From: Pisolithus tinctorius | Taxonomy: Eukaryota > Basidiomycota > Agaricomycetes > Boletales > Pisolithaceae | Direction of reading: 5' to 3' | Assembly (NCBI GenBank): GCA_024663395.1 | Contig: JANFAH010000010.1 | Coordinates: 434,001-498,000, forward strand | Length of the DNA: 64,000 bases | In this document: piece after piece, positions 53,832 to 64,000 of the stretch | How the letters are laid out: each line of letters opens with the position of its first letter | Numbering within the stretch: position 1 is the first letter of the stretch | Notes under the pieces: model-generated | Seen by the model: only the letters and a program-made list of their open reading frames with translations | Told to the model about the DNA's origin: nothing | The model's database searches: none | Translations under genes and position numbers: made by a program

Positions 53832-54571
53832 TCCAGTGTCTTGCAGTAAGAAGGCAAGATGCATGTCATACTCGTCATGAATGCGATCAGGGAGGCTGGA
53901 GGACAGTAGATTATACTGCAGCTGTCGCAATGCAGGAAGAATGATGGACGAGATTGGAATAAAGACGGTGCAGGGAGCAGGGAGGAACGATCCATATGCT
54001 TCATCAACCGGGGAGACTGAAACGACCACATAAGACCTTTCTAACCGAGTGACAGACCTGAGGCGACCAAAGAACGTCCTTCTGGAAGTCATACTGACAA
54101 GGAGAACACGCTGACCAAGCTGCATGGGATGAGATGGGGCTGACAATGATGGGATGAACCAGGGGGCTTCAGGACGGAAGCTGGTGGGAACGCCTGGCAG
54201 ATATACGTAGCCACTGTCTCTGGCAAATGAGACAAGCGAGATGATTGATGAAGAGGTGGCCATGATTGATGGACTTAGCGAAATGAGCATCTGATGGACG
54301 GAGTGCTGTAGAAACGTGCAGGGTGCGAGGATCCTCTCCAAATTTGGAAGGAAGAATCGTGGGGCTGAGCACTTTAAGCGAGCATGGGAATGGAGTTGAT
54401 ATCTTTGGAAATGGTGGAGATACGACGAAAACCGGAATGCCGTACACGGGCGCTAAAAACCTTTAATGCGCGCTTAACTCGCTTCCTCTTCTCTCTTTAG
54501 CACTGATGACTCGTTCTTGTGCGAAGGATGACTGTTCACGTCCAACAGTCTTTCTACGCATGAGGCCTTTA
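53832..54571 (-). repeat. Element E, CpG-rich copy (inverted pair)
   Basis: Inverted copy of 55832-56572. By eye it has close to thirty CpG sites, of which about three survive in the partner. It lies downstream of the coiled-coil ORF of the same element. Confidence 0.85.
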
Positions 54572-54626
54572 GTCTTCATCTGCATGCATGGGCATTGTGC
54601 GCAACTCGTCAACGAGTTAGGCAGAG

Positions 54627-55193
54627 TCAGCTGTAACCATGTCCACAACACCTTTGGTGTGTGACACCGTCTATGAGGAACTCGCAGACGACCTGCGCCT
54701 GAGTGCAATGGGTACAGCTAGAGGTTGTTAGATGAAAAAAGCGCAGGTAGTAGAAAAATACTCACCCGGGGTCCATCACTATCCTCTTCACTTCACCCCC
54801 GGGCTCACCACTAGCGCCCCCAGCGCCGGCCTCATCACTCTTACCGGCCTCAGCCTTGCGCTTGCGCTCGGCCTCCCGCCTCTCCTCCTCTTTGTGCGCT
54901 CTCCTCTCCTTGGCCTCTCGCACTGCCTTCTCAGCCTTGGCCTTCTCCCTCTCAGCCCTCTCGGCCTCAATCTGCTCCCTCTCTACTCTCTCGGCCTCCA
55001 GTCGCACCTGCTCTTCCCGCCAGGCTTGCTCTGCCGCCTTTCGCCGCTTCCTTTCCTTCGACTTGGCCTTCATCACTTCCTCCTCGTCGTCGGTGTCATA
55101 TTGAATGGTGTCATCTGACACCTGGGTCCAGTCGACGACGACCCAGCCTTTGTCGTTCTTGTCTGTTGCGGTGATCGGCCTTGAGTCGGACAT
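54627..55193 (-). CDS. Coiled-coil transposon-associated protein, truncated at a Cys cluster
   Basis: Exon 1 is 55193-54766 and exon 2 is 54717-54627, joined by a GTGAGT...CTAG intron, giving about 172 residues. The start MSDSRPITATDKNDKGW leads into an acidic stretch (YDTDDEEEV) and a long Glu/Lys/Arg/Ala coiled coil, then MDPGCTHCTQAQVVCEF with the start of a cysteine cluster. A TGA ends the frame shortly after CCGHGYS. I recall this architecture from many repeated agaricomycete proteins where the cysteine cluster continues further, so this copy is probably truncated. It lies in the CpG-rich island. Function unknown. Confidence 0.6.
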
Positions 55194-55330
55194 GATGGTT
55201 AGGATGAGAAAGAAAGATGCAAAGGGCTTAGCGGGCCACAAGTATCATTTTTTCGAACTCAGCCAACTTTCGGACTCAGCCCACCACTCTCGCAGGGGTC
55301 TCATGGGTTTGACCCCTAAGAGGGGGATAC

Positions 55331-55831
55331 TGTCATAGTCATGCCTTGACTCCGGCCAGACTCGGCCTCGCCTGTCCCGCATCTCCAGTTGGTCTAGCGC
55401 GGTAGACACTGCTTTGCAGTGTCTGTCATTTCAGTTAGGTCCTGTCCCCGGTCCTGTCCCCGGTCCACCTGTCCCGGTCTCCGTTACCTTAGTCATGCAT
55501 TACTAATACTTGCCTTACCAATCGTCTTAGCAATCTTTGCAAGACCGGCATTACCGGTCTCCGTACTATAGTTACTTCTGGTATATAAACTCGTAGTTAC
55601 TCGGCCTGTACTCCTTAGTCTGAAATCAACTAAGTATCTCCTGATAACCCTGCCTCGGCCTCGGACTCGGACTGAGACCCACGCAAGGGAATAGCGCTGT
55701 ATCCTCAGTCGCTAAGTCCAAACAGTCCAAAACTTCTGTACTCTTGTCTCCCCTCTCGATCCCGACCCTCGGCCTCGCGCCCGCTTCGGTCTCCGGTCCG
55801 GCCTCAACCTGGACAATCCCCATACTTAACA
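55331..55831 (+). mobile_element. Ty3/Gypsy LTR, CpG-rich (probable 3' LTR)
   Basis: 501 bp starting TGTCATAGTCATGCC and ending CTTAACA, with a TATAAA string at about 55582. It is preceded by a purine-rich AAGAGGGGGAT at 55319-55329, the usual polypurine tract before a 3' LTR. It keeps many CpG sites that are TG or CA in the other two family members. No matching target duplication was found. Confidence 0.75.
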
Positions 55832-56572
55832 TAAAGGCCTCATGCATAGAAAGACTGTTGGATGTAAACAGTCATCCTTCACACAAGAATGAGTCATCAG
55901 TGCTAAAGAGAAAAGAGGAAGTGAGTTAAGTGTGCATTAAAAGTTTTTAGTGCCCATGTATGGCATTCCAGTTTTCATTGTATCTCCACCATTTCCAAAG
56001 ATATCAACTCAGTTGTCACACTCACTTAAAGTGCTCAGCCCCATGATTCTTCCTTCCAAATTTGGAGAGGATCCTCACACCCTACACGTTTCTACAGCAC
56101 TCCATCCATCAGACACTCATTTCACTAAGTCCATCAATCATGGCCACCTCTTTGTCAATCATCTCACTTGTCTCATTTGCCAGAGACAATGGCTACATAT
56201 ATCTGCCAGGCGTTCCCACCAGCTTCCATCCTGAAGCCCCTGGTTCATCCCGTCATTGTCAGCCCCATCTCATCCCATGCAGCTTGGTCAGCATGTTCTC
56301 CTTGTCAGTATGACTTCCAGAAGGATGTTCTTTGGTCACCTCAGGTCTGTCACTCAGTTAGAAAGGTCTTATGTGGTCATTTCGGTCTCCCCTCTTGATG
56401 AAGCATATGGATCATTCCTCCCTGCTCCCTGCACTGTCTTTATTCCAATCTCGTCCATCATTCTTCCTGCATTGCAACAGCTGCAGTATGGTCTACTGTC
56501 CTCCAGCCTCCCTGATTGCATCCATGACAAGTATGATGTGCATCTTGCCTTCTTACTGCAAGATCCAGCAGA
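55832..56572 (+). repeat. Element E, CpG-stripped copy (inverted pair)
   Basis: Mirror of 53832-54571, starting at TAAAGGCCTCATGC immediately after the LTR. Differences are overwhelmingly CG to TG or CA (for example PRTL to PHTL, LRPS to LHPS and DAHFAK to DTHFTK in one conceptual frame). Confidence 0.85.
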
Positions 56573-56579
56573 AGATGTC

Positions 56580-57620
56580 CCCCCTTCTCCTCCTCCTCCA
56601 TCAGAGCCCTGTTCATGAAGTTTTTGTTAACTTTGCTGAGAGGATGAAAGGGTGGGAGATGCAATCACATATGCTCCCATTGCCCCACAGACCCCCAATG
56701 CCCTAGCCCCCTTTGACACCTGACTCATGCCCTTCAATTCTGGAATTAATACTTCCCTATCTGGAAACACTGTCCATCTGTCATGCCATCTTTGGACCTA
56801 GAGATGTCTCTGCTGAGATCTAACTTGCATTGCCACCCCCTAATGTGATATCAGTGTGCTTACTCAGTTCTGACTCCATTTGACTCATTTTGTGATGTTT
56901 TGACTATCCTTGACTTGTTCATTGCCAATACTTACCAATCCTCTTTGCTTGCTTACTTTTCATTTCTCGCTTACTCATCATGATTATTCAGTCCTTACTC
57001 ATTACTTACCAAGTGTTTGTGCCCTGTTTGTCACAAGCTATGCTCCCCCCACAGTATATAAACCCCCATGTACTTAGCTACCAAGACACAATTCAGAAGC
57101 AATCAAGAAGTCACTCAGCAGTCAGTTCAGTGCCTATCTCATCATTGACAGTTGAGGCTCCATGAAGGGGTCTATCTGTCATCATTTGTATACTTGGTAG
57201 TTGAGGCTCATTCGGAAGAGTCTATCTGCCATCCTTCATCATCTGAAGCTTCCTCTTAGTCAGCAGTCTTAGTCATCCCTCCACTCCTGTGTAACTCTTC
57301 AACGACTTGTGCCAGGAGCACATTTTATCAAAGTCCATTATTCAAAGAAGTCCTTTCAGCTGAACACCTTCACTCTGTTCAGCATCCCCCATCCAGTCAT
57401 CATTCATTCACCTGCTCTTGCATAACTCATCAATGACTTGCACCAGGAGCACCTCCACTTGAAATCCCCCCCCACATTTAGATTTTTCTGCACTCCAGGT
57501 TCCACAGAGGCAAACCACCACTTGCTCTTATTTGTCTTTTGTGTTGGTTTTGGTTGGTTTTCACCACCTTTCCACACTTTGACTCACACCAGTCTTGAAG
57601 CCCAGTCACCTGAGGGTAAA
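56580..57620 (+). mobile_element. Possible LTR of another family, decayed
   Basis: A TATAAA box in CAGTATATAAACCCCC at about 57051-57066 is followed by repeated-looking CTATCTGTCATC and CTATCTGCCATC strings and two copies of a GACTTG.(C)CAGGAGCAC block (57306 and 57434). Ends are not defined. The remainder shows no gene. Confidence 0.3.
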
Positions 57621-57629
57621 CCCATACTT

Positions 57630-58170
57630 GACATTCTAGGATGAACTCCCTCCAGGAGTCCATCCAGAGAGGCCAGTCATTGGGGTCCTCAACCCCAAGC
57701 AAGTCCAGTTCAAACCATTCTAAGGCCATGCCTTTGAGGTAGGACTGGGCAAAGATGATCTTTGCATGGTCAGTCCTAAAATCCTGGGGTCAGTCTTGAA
57801 AATTAAGCTCACACTGGATGAAGAAGGCACAAAGCTTCTTGGGGTCAGTACCATCAAAGGTATTGGCTCACACAACTTGGTCCTGCTTGAGGACTCAGGG
57901 CTAATGCAGGTGTTGCAGGCCAGTAGCTTGATGGCCTTTGTGAGACTGTTGAACACTGTGACTGCAGGTTCAGTGTCTGGGTCTGGGAAGTCTGGTTCAT
58001 CCTCTGGATCATTCTCATCCAGATTATCATCACTGGGCCCATCATCACTGGGACCATTGCTGGGGTCATCATCATCTGGCCCTTCATCCCCAGGATCACC
58101 ACTGGGGATGGGAGCAATGGGGCATTGTGGTGTAGGAGTATTGGATGTTTAGCCTGAAAAACCCCTGAAA
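57630..58170 (-). pseudogene. Ty3/Gypsy gag remnant
   Basis: The parent gag forms the particle shell of the retrotransposon. The minus strand reads an acidic stretch (DPEDEPDFPDPD), then REPNTFDGTDPKKL, FIQCELNFQD, FAQSYLKGMALEWFELDLL and WMDSWREFI, matching the conserved core of basidiomycete Gypsy gag. A stop follows LNFQD and the frame shifts near the TFDGTDP block. It lies just inside the 5' LTR at 58349-58868 and is cut off at about 57630. Confidence 0.75.
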
Positions 58171-58348
58171 GGACTAATGGGGTCTGGGGATCATCTAGTG
58201 GTGCCCAAGGCAGCTAGTGCTGTCTTGCAGTGAGTTCCACTGGCTGAAGTGGAGCTTTGGTTGGTAGCAGAGTGGCCACAGGGAGGTTGGAAACAAGTCT
58301 TGGTTGCTGTGATGTTTTAGACCCACACAGGTAGCAAGTCTGAAATAC

Positions 58349-58868
58349 TGTCGAGTTTGTGATGTCCAGGTTTAGCTGGACCAGAGACCAAAGTGGGCAC
58401 AAGGCTGAGGAGTCAGGATCAGAGGGAAGGGGCAGAGATACAGGGAGTGGACTGATTGGACTTAGTAGCTGATGATGCAGTGCTATTCCCTTGCATGGGT
58501 TGCAGTCCAAGTCTGAGGCTGAGAGATACAGATAGAACTTATTTAATTTCAGACTGGAGAGTACAAGTCAAGTAACTACAGGTTTACATACCAGAGACAG
58601 ACTATAGTGTGGAGACCAGTAATGCCAGTCCCACAAAGATTGCTAAGACAATTGATAAGACAAGTATTAGTAAGGTATGACTAAGGTAATGGAGACCAGG
58701 ACAGGGCAGACTGGAGACACAACTGGGCAGGGTTCAACCAAAGTGACATGCACTGCAAAGCAGTGTGTACTGTGCTAGACTATCTGGGGATAAGGGATTG
58801 GCAAGGCTGAGGCCAGACTGAATGAGTGCAAGACCAAGTCCAGCCAGGGTCAAGGCATGGTTATGACA
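58349..58868 (-). mobile_element. Ty3/Gypsy 5' LTR, CpG-stripped
   Basis: On the minus strand it starts TGTCATAACCATGCC and ends ACTCGACA. It aligns along its length with the LTRs at 55331-55831 and 52795-53262 and is followed by the gag remnant, so it is a 5' LTR. No partner 3' LTR is seen. Confidence 0.75.
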
Positions 58869-61235
58869 ATATTGACATTCATATCCTTGAAAGAAGTGGA
58901 TAACACATGGTGAAACATGGGCTCATGGTCCCCACACCTTTCACTCCAAGCTTGTCAAAAATCTCAGGAACTTTAAGACAAGGGAAGTTGGGTACAAGAT
59001 TTGCCTTTGGGAGGCCAAATATTTTCTCTGCACTGTCTCACAGTTTGAACAGAATGTCAGATTGAGATAACCCTAAGAAAAATGCCTTGGGCTAATCTAC
59101 TGTCACTCAGAGAGAAGAAACAGGATGCAAGTCTTTAGAGCAAAAACCTAAAAGAGAACTTGAATGAGGACTCTGGGTGTTGGTATCAGGATTTATACAT
59201 GACTACAAGCTCCCTACATGTGCACTACACATGTATGCATGACATCACTGGTGAGATCAAGGGTACCATATGTATACCTCAAGGTGAGAATCTGGAAGAG
59301 TCTGAGACAGAAAAGGAAAGAGACATAACTTGTGTCAATTAGATTGTCGTTGTATGATAAGATCAAGAGATAAAATGAAAAATGAAAAGATAAGACAAGA
59401 AAAAGATGGGTCCATCACACTAGCTCCTATTTAATTGTAGGATTCCAGACTGCAGAAGATGGGGTTGGACTCTGTGAGGTTTTCCAGAATTGATGAAAAT
59501 ATTGTAAATAAGTTTTATCTGTGTCTTACAACAGTGTGAATACCATGTAGTACACTTCACACATGCAAGCTTGAGATAACTCCCCACAACCTTACACTAG
59601 GCATGCTGCCATGGAGATGGATATTGAACATGCCAGACAAATTGATGATAAGCAATAGTCCCATACCCCAACATGCTACTCTTATTTGTGACTATTCATA
59701 GACTCTGTTGGCCTGCTGGCTTTATCAACAATCTGTTTTCTGAAAACTTCTCAGAATAATAACTCCATAAATGGTGAAAATATCCACTAAACATTATGTA
59801 TGCACATGGATGTTTTGGAATTCAAAGGTTAATACCACTGGACACATTTGTGAGAGATGTGACATTGTGGTAGCAGTTTGGGTGTATATGGGATTTTGGA
59901 GACTGTAGTATGTGTTGCCAAATTCCAGCAATCTATATGGGGTTATACAAAGGCAGCACAAACTCCCAACTTCTGATAGCAGGAAATCAGGTCTCAAATT
60001 TGAAGGGTGCATAGGACTATATGAGAGGACATGAATGTACACAATAACAAGCAGGTGTCAAATTTCAAAGGATTCTCCATAGCAATAGGGGATTTCAAAA
60101 AAGACACTGGTAGGCATTGAGATGCTACAAAGCAATCTCCATACTGGTTAGCAGATGGAAACCAAGGGAAAAACAAAGAACAGTGAAGCACATAAGAGTT
60201 GAAATTATCTTTTGTTCATTTCAGGAATGTCTTTGCTGTGGACAGTTCAAATAGGAGTTCCATCAATGTGGTAAGGAATGTGCCTTACACATCTGGTTTG
60301 CCTGTGCTATACCCACAAGCATGGGGCATAAATCACCCACACTTTCACCATGCTGCTGGAAGGCTTCTGCAATGCCTGCAATAACAGTATTTTGGACACC
60401 TGATTTCTGATATTTGCTGACAACCACTGTCAGATCCTGCTGTAAATCTTTTCTTGTAGTCCCCCCATCCTTGGCCTGCAACTGGAAAAATAAGTATTCA
60501 AAGACAATTACACAACCTGTAATCATGAGCTTAAGATTCAAGCAGCATCAAAGGAGATAATTTACCAATGGCATGTTCTGCAATTGCCACCAGAGAAGGC
60601 TGCCTTGACATGGATAATGTAGGGATGGAGATGTTACTGCTTTTATGTTTGATGGATTGCTGTGACCAATCAATTCAACACATCATAGACAGTGAGGGAA
60701 AAAAGGAATTGAAACATACCACCTAACAAGATATCAAGGTAAACAGGAAGGAATGTTGAACTGGGAAAAAGAGTGACAAACCAACTGTAAAACATGTGGG
60801 CAATGAATAAGTGTGAGATGTTAAACCAAACCATACATTCTGGAAATAGGTTAAACTTTGTCAGGATTTTAGGGGAATTATGACAACTAACATGCTGAGA
60901 GAGATACAAGAGAAATAAGAAAAAAGGAATACTCCAACAAAACATTATACCTACATCCTAACACATTGTGTCAACAATATAGCAGAGATACATGCAGTAA
61001 TCAAGCTCACCATCTGTTTAATGAAAAGACCTAGTGAAAAGCATGCTAAATGGGGAATTTCCACACCACTCACTCTCTAAGACCCAGTGGCCAAAAGGGA
61101 AATAATAAGTATTGTGAGTATATCTATTGCCACAGCAGATGCTGCCACAACATAACTCACTTCCTATGAATGCAAATGCAATAGGGTAAAAGAGAAAATC
61201 AAATTCAGCAACCATCCATGGCTATGTTGTTTAAT
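58869..61235. other. AT-richer, CpG-poor stretch without a recognised gene
   Basis: Short ORFs only, the longest about 92 codons at 60263-60541 minus, without family features. Probably decayed repeats. Confidence 0.5.
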
Positions 61236-61239
61236 CTGA

Positions 61240-64000
61240 CCACTCACATTCTATGCATGCAAGTCAAGCAATGCAGTGGTGAATATAGTCAGCATGCATC
61301 AACCACCATCTGCCATGACTCCACTCACAAACTATAAACCACAGTCAAAAGGGCAGGAGTGAACATGTCAGCATGCATCCACCATCTGCCATGACTCCAC
61401 TCACTCCCTATGAACCCCAGGCCAATAGGGTGGGAGTGAACATGTCAGCATGCATCCACCATCATCATCCAAGACCCCACTTACCCACTATGAACCCAGT
61501 CCAACAGGGTGGGAGTGAACATGTCAGCATGCATCCACCACCATCTGCCATGACTCCACTCACTCCCTATGAATCCCAGTCCAACAGTGTGGGAGTGAAC
61601 ATGTCAGCATGCATCCACCACCATCTTCCATGACTCCACTCACATTCTATGAACCCCAGTCCAACAGGGTGGGAGTGAACATGTCAACATGCATCCACCA
61701 CCATCTGCAATGACTCCACTCACTCCCTATGAACCACAGTCCAACAGAGTGAGGGTAAATATGTCAGCATACATCCACCACCATCTGCCATGACCCCACT
61801 TACCCACTATGAACCCAGTCCAACAGGGTGGGAGTGAACATGTCAGCATGCATCCACCATCTGCCATGACTCCACTCACGTCCTATAAACCCCAGTCCAA
61901 CAGGGTGGGAGTGAATATGTCAGCATGCATCCACCACCATCAGCCATGATTCCACTCACTCTCTATGAACCCCAGTCCAGCAGGGTGGGAGTGAACATGT
62001 CAGCATGCATCCACCACCATCTGCCATGACTCCACTCACTCCCTATGAATCCCAGTCCAACAGGGTGGGAGTGAACATGTCAACATGCATCCACCACCAT
62101 TTCCCATGACTCCACTCACTGGCTATGAAGCCCAGTCCAACAAAGTGAGGGTAAATATGTCAGCATACATCCACCACCATCTGCCATGACCCCACTTACC
62201 CACTATGAACCCAGTCCAACAGGGTGGGAGTGAACATGTCAGCATGCATCCACCACCATCTGCCATGATTCCACTCACTCCCTATGAATCCCAGTCCAAC
62301 AGGGTGGGAGTGAATATGCCAGCATGCATCCACCACCATCTGCCATGACTCCACTCACATACTGTGAACCCCAGTCCAACAGGATGGGAGTGAACATGTC
62401 AGCATGCATCCACCACCATCTGCCATGGTCCCACTCACATGCTATGAACCCAAGTCCAACAGTGTGGGAGTGAACATGTCAGCATGCACCCAGCACCATC
62501 TGCCATCACTCCACTCACAAACTATGAATCCAAGTCCAACAGGGTGAGAGTGGACATGTCACCATGCATCCACCACCATCTGCCATGACTCCACTCACTG
62601 TCTATGAACCCCAGTCCAACAGGGTGGGAGTAAACATGAGCATGCATCCACCACCATCTGCCATAACTCCACTCACATCCTATGAGCCCCATTCCAACAG
62701 CATGGGAGTGAACATGTCAACATGCATCCACCACTATCTACAATGACTCCACTCACAAGCTATGAACCCCAGTCCAACAGGGTGAGAGCAAAGATGTCAG
62801 CATGCATCCACCACCATCTTCCATGACTCCACTCACATCCTATGAACCCCAGTCCAACAGGGTGAGAGTGAATATGTCAGCATGCATCCACCATCATCTG
62901 CCATGACTCCACTCACTTCCTATGAACCCCAGTCCAACAGTGTGGGAGTGAACATGTCAGCATGCATCCACTACCATCTGCCATAACTCCACTCACATAC
63001 TATGAACCCCAATCCAACAGGGTGGGAGTGAGCATGTCAGCATGCATCCACCACCATCTTCCATGACTCCACTCACATCCTATGACCCCCAGTCCAACAG
63101 TGTGGGAGTGAACATGTCAGCATGCATCCACCACCATCTGCCATGATTCCACTCACTCTCTATGAACCCCAGTCCAGCAGGGTGGGAGTGAACATGTCAG
63201 CATGCACCCAGCACCATCTGCCATCACTCCACTCACAAACTATGAAACCAAGTCCAACAGGGTGAGAGTGGACATGTCACCATGCATCCACCACCATTTT
63301 CCATGACTCCACTCACTGCCTATGAACCCCACTCCAACAGGGTGGGAATGAATATATCAGCATGCATCCACCACCATCTGCCATGACTCCACTCACAAGC
63401 TGTGAACCCCAGTCCAACAGCATGGGAGTGGACATGTCAGCAGGCATCCACCACCATCTGTCGTGACCCCACTCACTCCCTATGAACCCCAATCCAGCAG
63501 GGTGGGAGTGCACATGTCAGCATGCATCCACTACTATCTGTCATGACTCCACTCACTTGCTATGAACCCCAGTCCAACAGTGTGGGAGTGAACATGTCAG
63601 CATGCATCCACCACCATCTGCCATGACTCCACTCACTTGCTATGAACCCCAGTCCAACAGGGTGGGAGTGAATATGTCAGCTTGCATCCACCACCATCTG
63701 CCAAGATTCCACTCACAACCTATGAACCCCAGTCCAACAGGGTGGAAGTGAACATGTCAGCATGCAATCACCACCATCTGCCAAGTCTCCACTCACTCTC
63801 TATGAAGCCCAGTCCAACAGGGTGAGAGTGGACATGTCACCATGCATCCACCACCATCTGCCATGACTCCACTTACCCACTATGAACCCAGTCCAACAAG
63901 GTGGGTGTGAACATGAGCATGCATCCACCACCATCTACCATGGCTCCACTCACTCCCTATGAACCCCAGTCCAACAGGGTGGGAGTGAACATGTCAACAT
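61240..64000. repeat. Satellite array, ~80-bp unit
   Basis: About 34 tandem units run to the window end. The core is GTCAGCATGCATCCACCAC, CATCTGCCATGACTCCACTC and GAACCCCAGTCCAACAGGG, with unit lengths of 77-80 bp measured at successive GCATGCATCC sites (61371, 61448, 61527, 61607, 61687, 61767, 61846). Units vary by a few bases and almost none contains CpG. The period is not a multiple of three and the frame does not stay open. The array continues past the window. Confidence 0.95.

Larger units (their letters stand above)
50560..53870. other. CpG-free tract of decayed repeats
   Basis: Reading through, I found no CG dinucleotide in about 3.3 kb, although base composition would predict over 100. 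TG and CA are abundant. This fits long-term cytosine methylation and deamination at CpG. Fossils inside are noted separately; the remainder (51110-52140 and 53270-53830) shows no gene. Confidence 0.8.

Noticed and set aside
53786..54447. Minus-strand ORFs of 81-177 codons in element E as protein genes
   Set aside because: Three overlapping frames are open, none has domain features, and the partner copy changes by CpG decay rather than by codon position.
61240..64000. CRISPR-like array or coding repeats
   Set aside because: There are no conserved repeats separated by unique spacers; the whole unit repeats. The host is eukaryotic, and 77-80 bp units break the reading frame.

Overview
The window looks like fungal nuclear DNA from an agaricomycete-type basidiomycete. 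Genes are split by many introns of about 45-60 bp. The families are typical of that group: F-box, WD40 and RING proteins, a Plavaka/CACTA-like (En/Spm Tnp2-like) transposase, 'GMSSDES' transposon-associated proteins and Ty3/Gypsy relics. Old repeats have lost nearly all their CpG sites. I saw no bacterial, organellar or CRISPR features.

Bases 1-44464 form one giant imperfect palindrome. Arm 1 (1-19916) reads inverted as arm 2 (24694-44464). Mirror coordinates sum to about 44610 at the apex and 44465 at the outer end; the drift comes mainly from one 159-bp deletion and scattered single-base indels. The only unpaired part is a 4.78-kb centre (19917-24693) holding a seven-exon Plavaka-like transposase gene with one frameshift. 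From outside to centre each arm carries: an MFS-transporter fragment; a WD40 gene; a proline/serine-rich ORF; a 329-codon ORF; a RING gene; an F-box gene; a second, inverted MFS fragment; a plasma-membrane H+-ATPase pseudogene; a long acidic multi-exon 'GMSSDES' gene; and a small 'YNLRSR' gene. Most genes exist twice, and in several pairs one or both copies are damaged. The MFS segment occurs four times, and the gene nearest the apex recurs once more outside the palindrome (44828-45776).

From 45.8 to 50.5 kb the DNA is ordinary. It holds one small two-exon gene (46287-46736, minus) and a block of diverged repeats in both orientations (48.0-50.4 kb). At about 50.56 kb the composition switches abruptly. 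I found no CpG in the next ~3.3 kb and very few to the end, apart from a CpG-rich island at 53.87-55.83 kb. This zone contains fossil repeats: a decayed copy of part of the palindrome arm, a solo Gypsy LTR with a 5-bp target duplication, an HSP70 pseudogene, an inverted pair of one element (one copy CpG-rich, one CpG-stripped), a CpG-rich 3' LTR, a 5' LTR with gag remnant, and, from 61.2 kb to the window end, an ~80-bp satellite array.

My reading is a mobile-element-driven region next to methylated, decayed heterochromatin. The genes do not form a pathway. They look like host gene copies or fragments carried along with transposon genes, then duplicated in mirror image around a transposase. 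Whether the palindrome is a true chromosomal structure or partly an assembly join of two haplotypes cannot be settled from the sequence alone.
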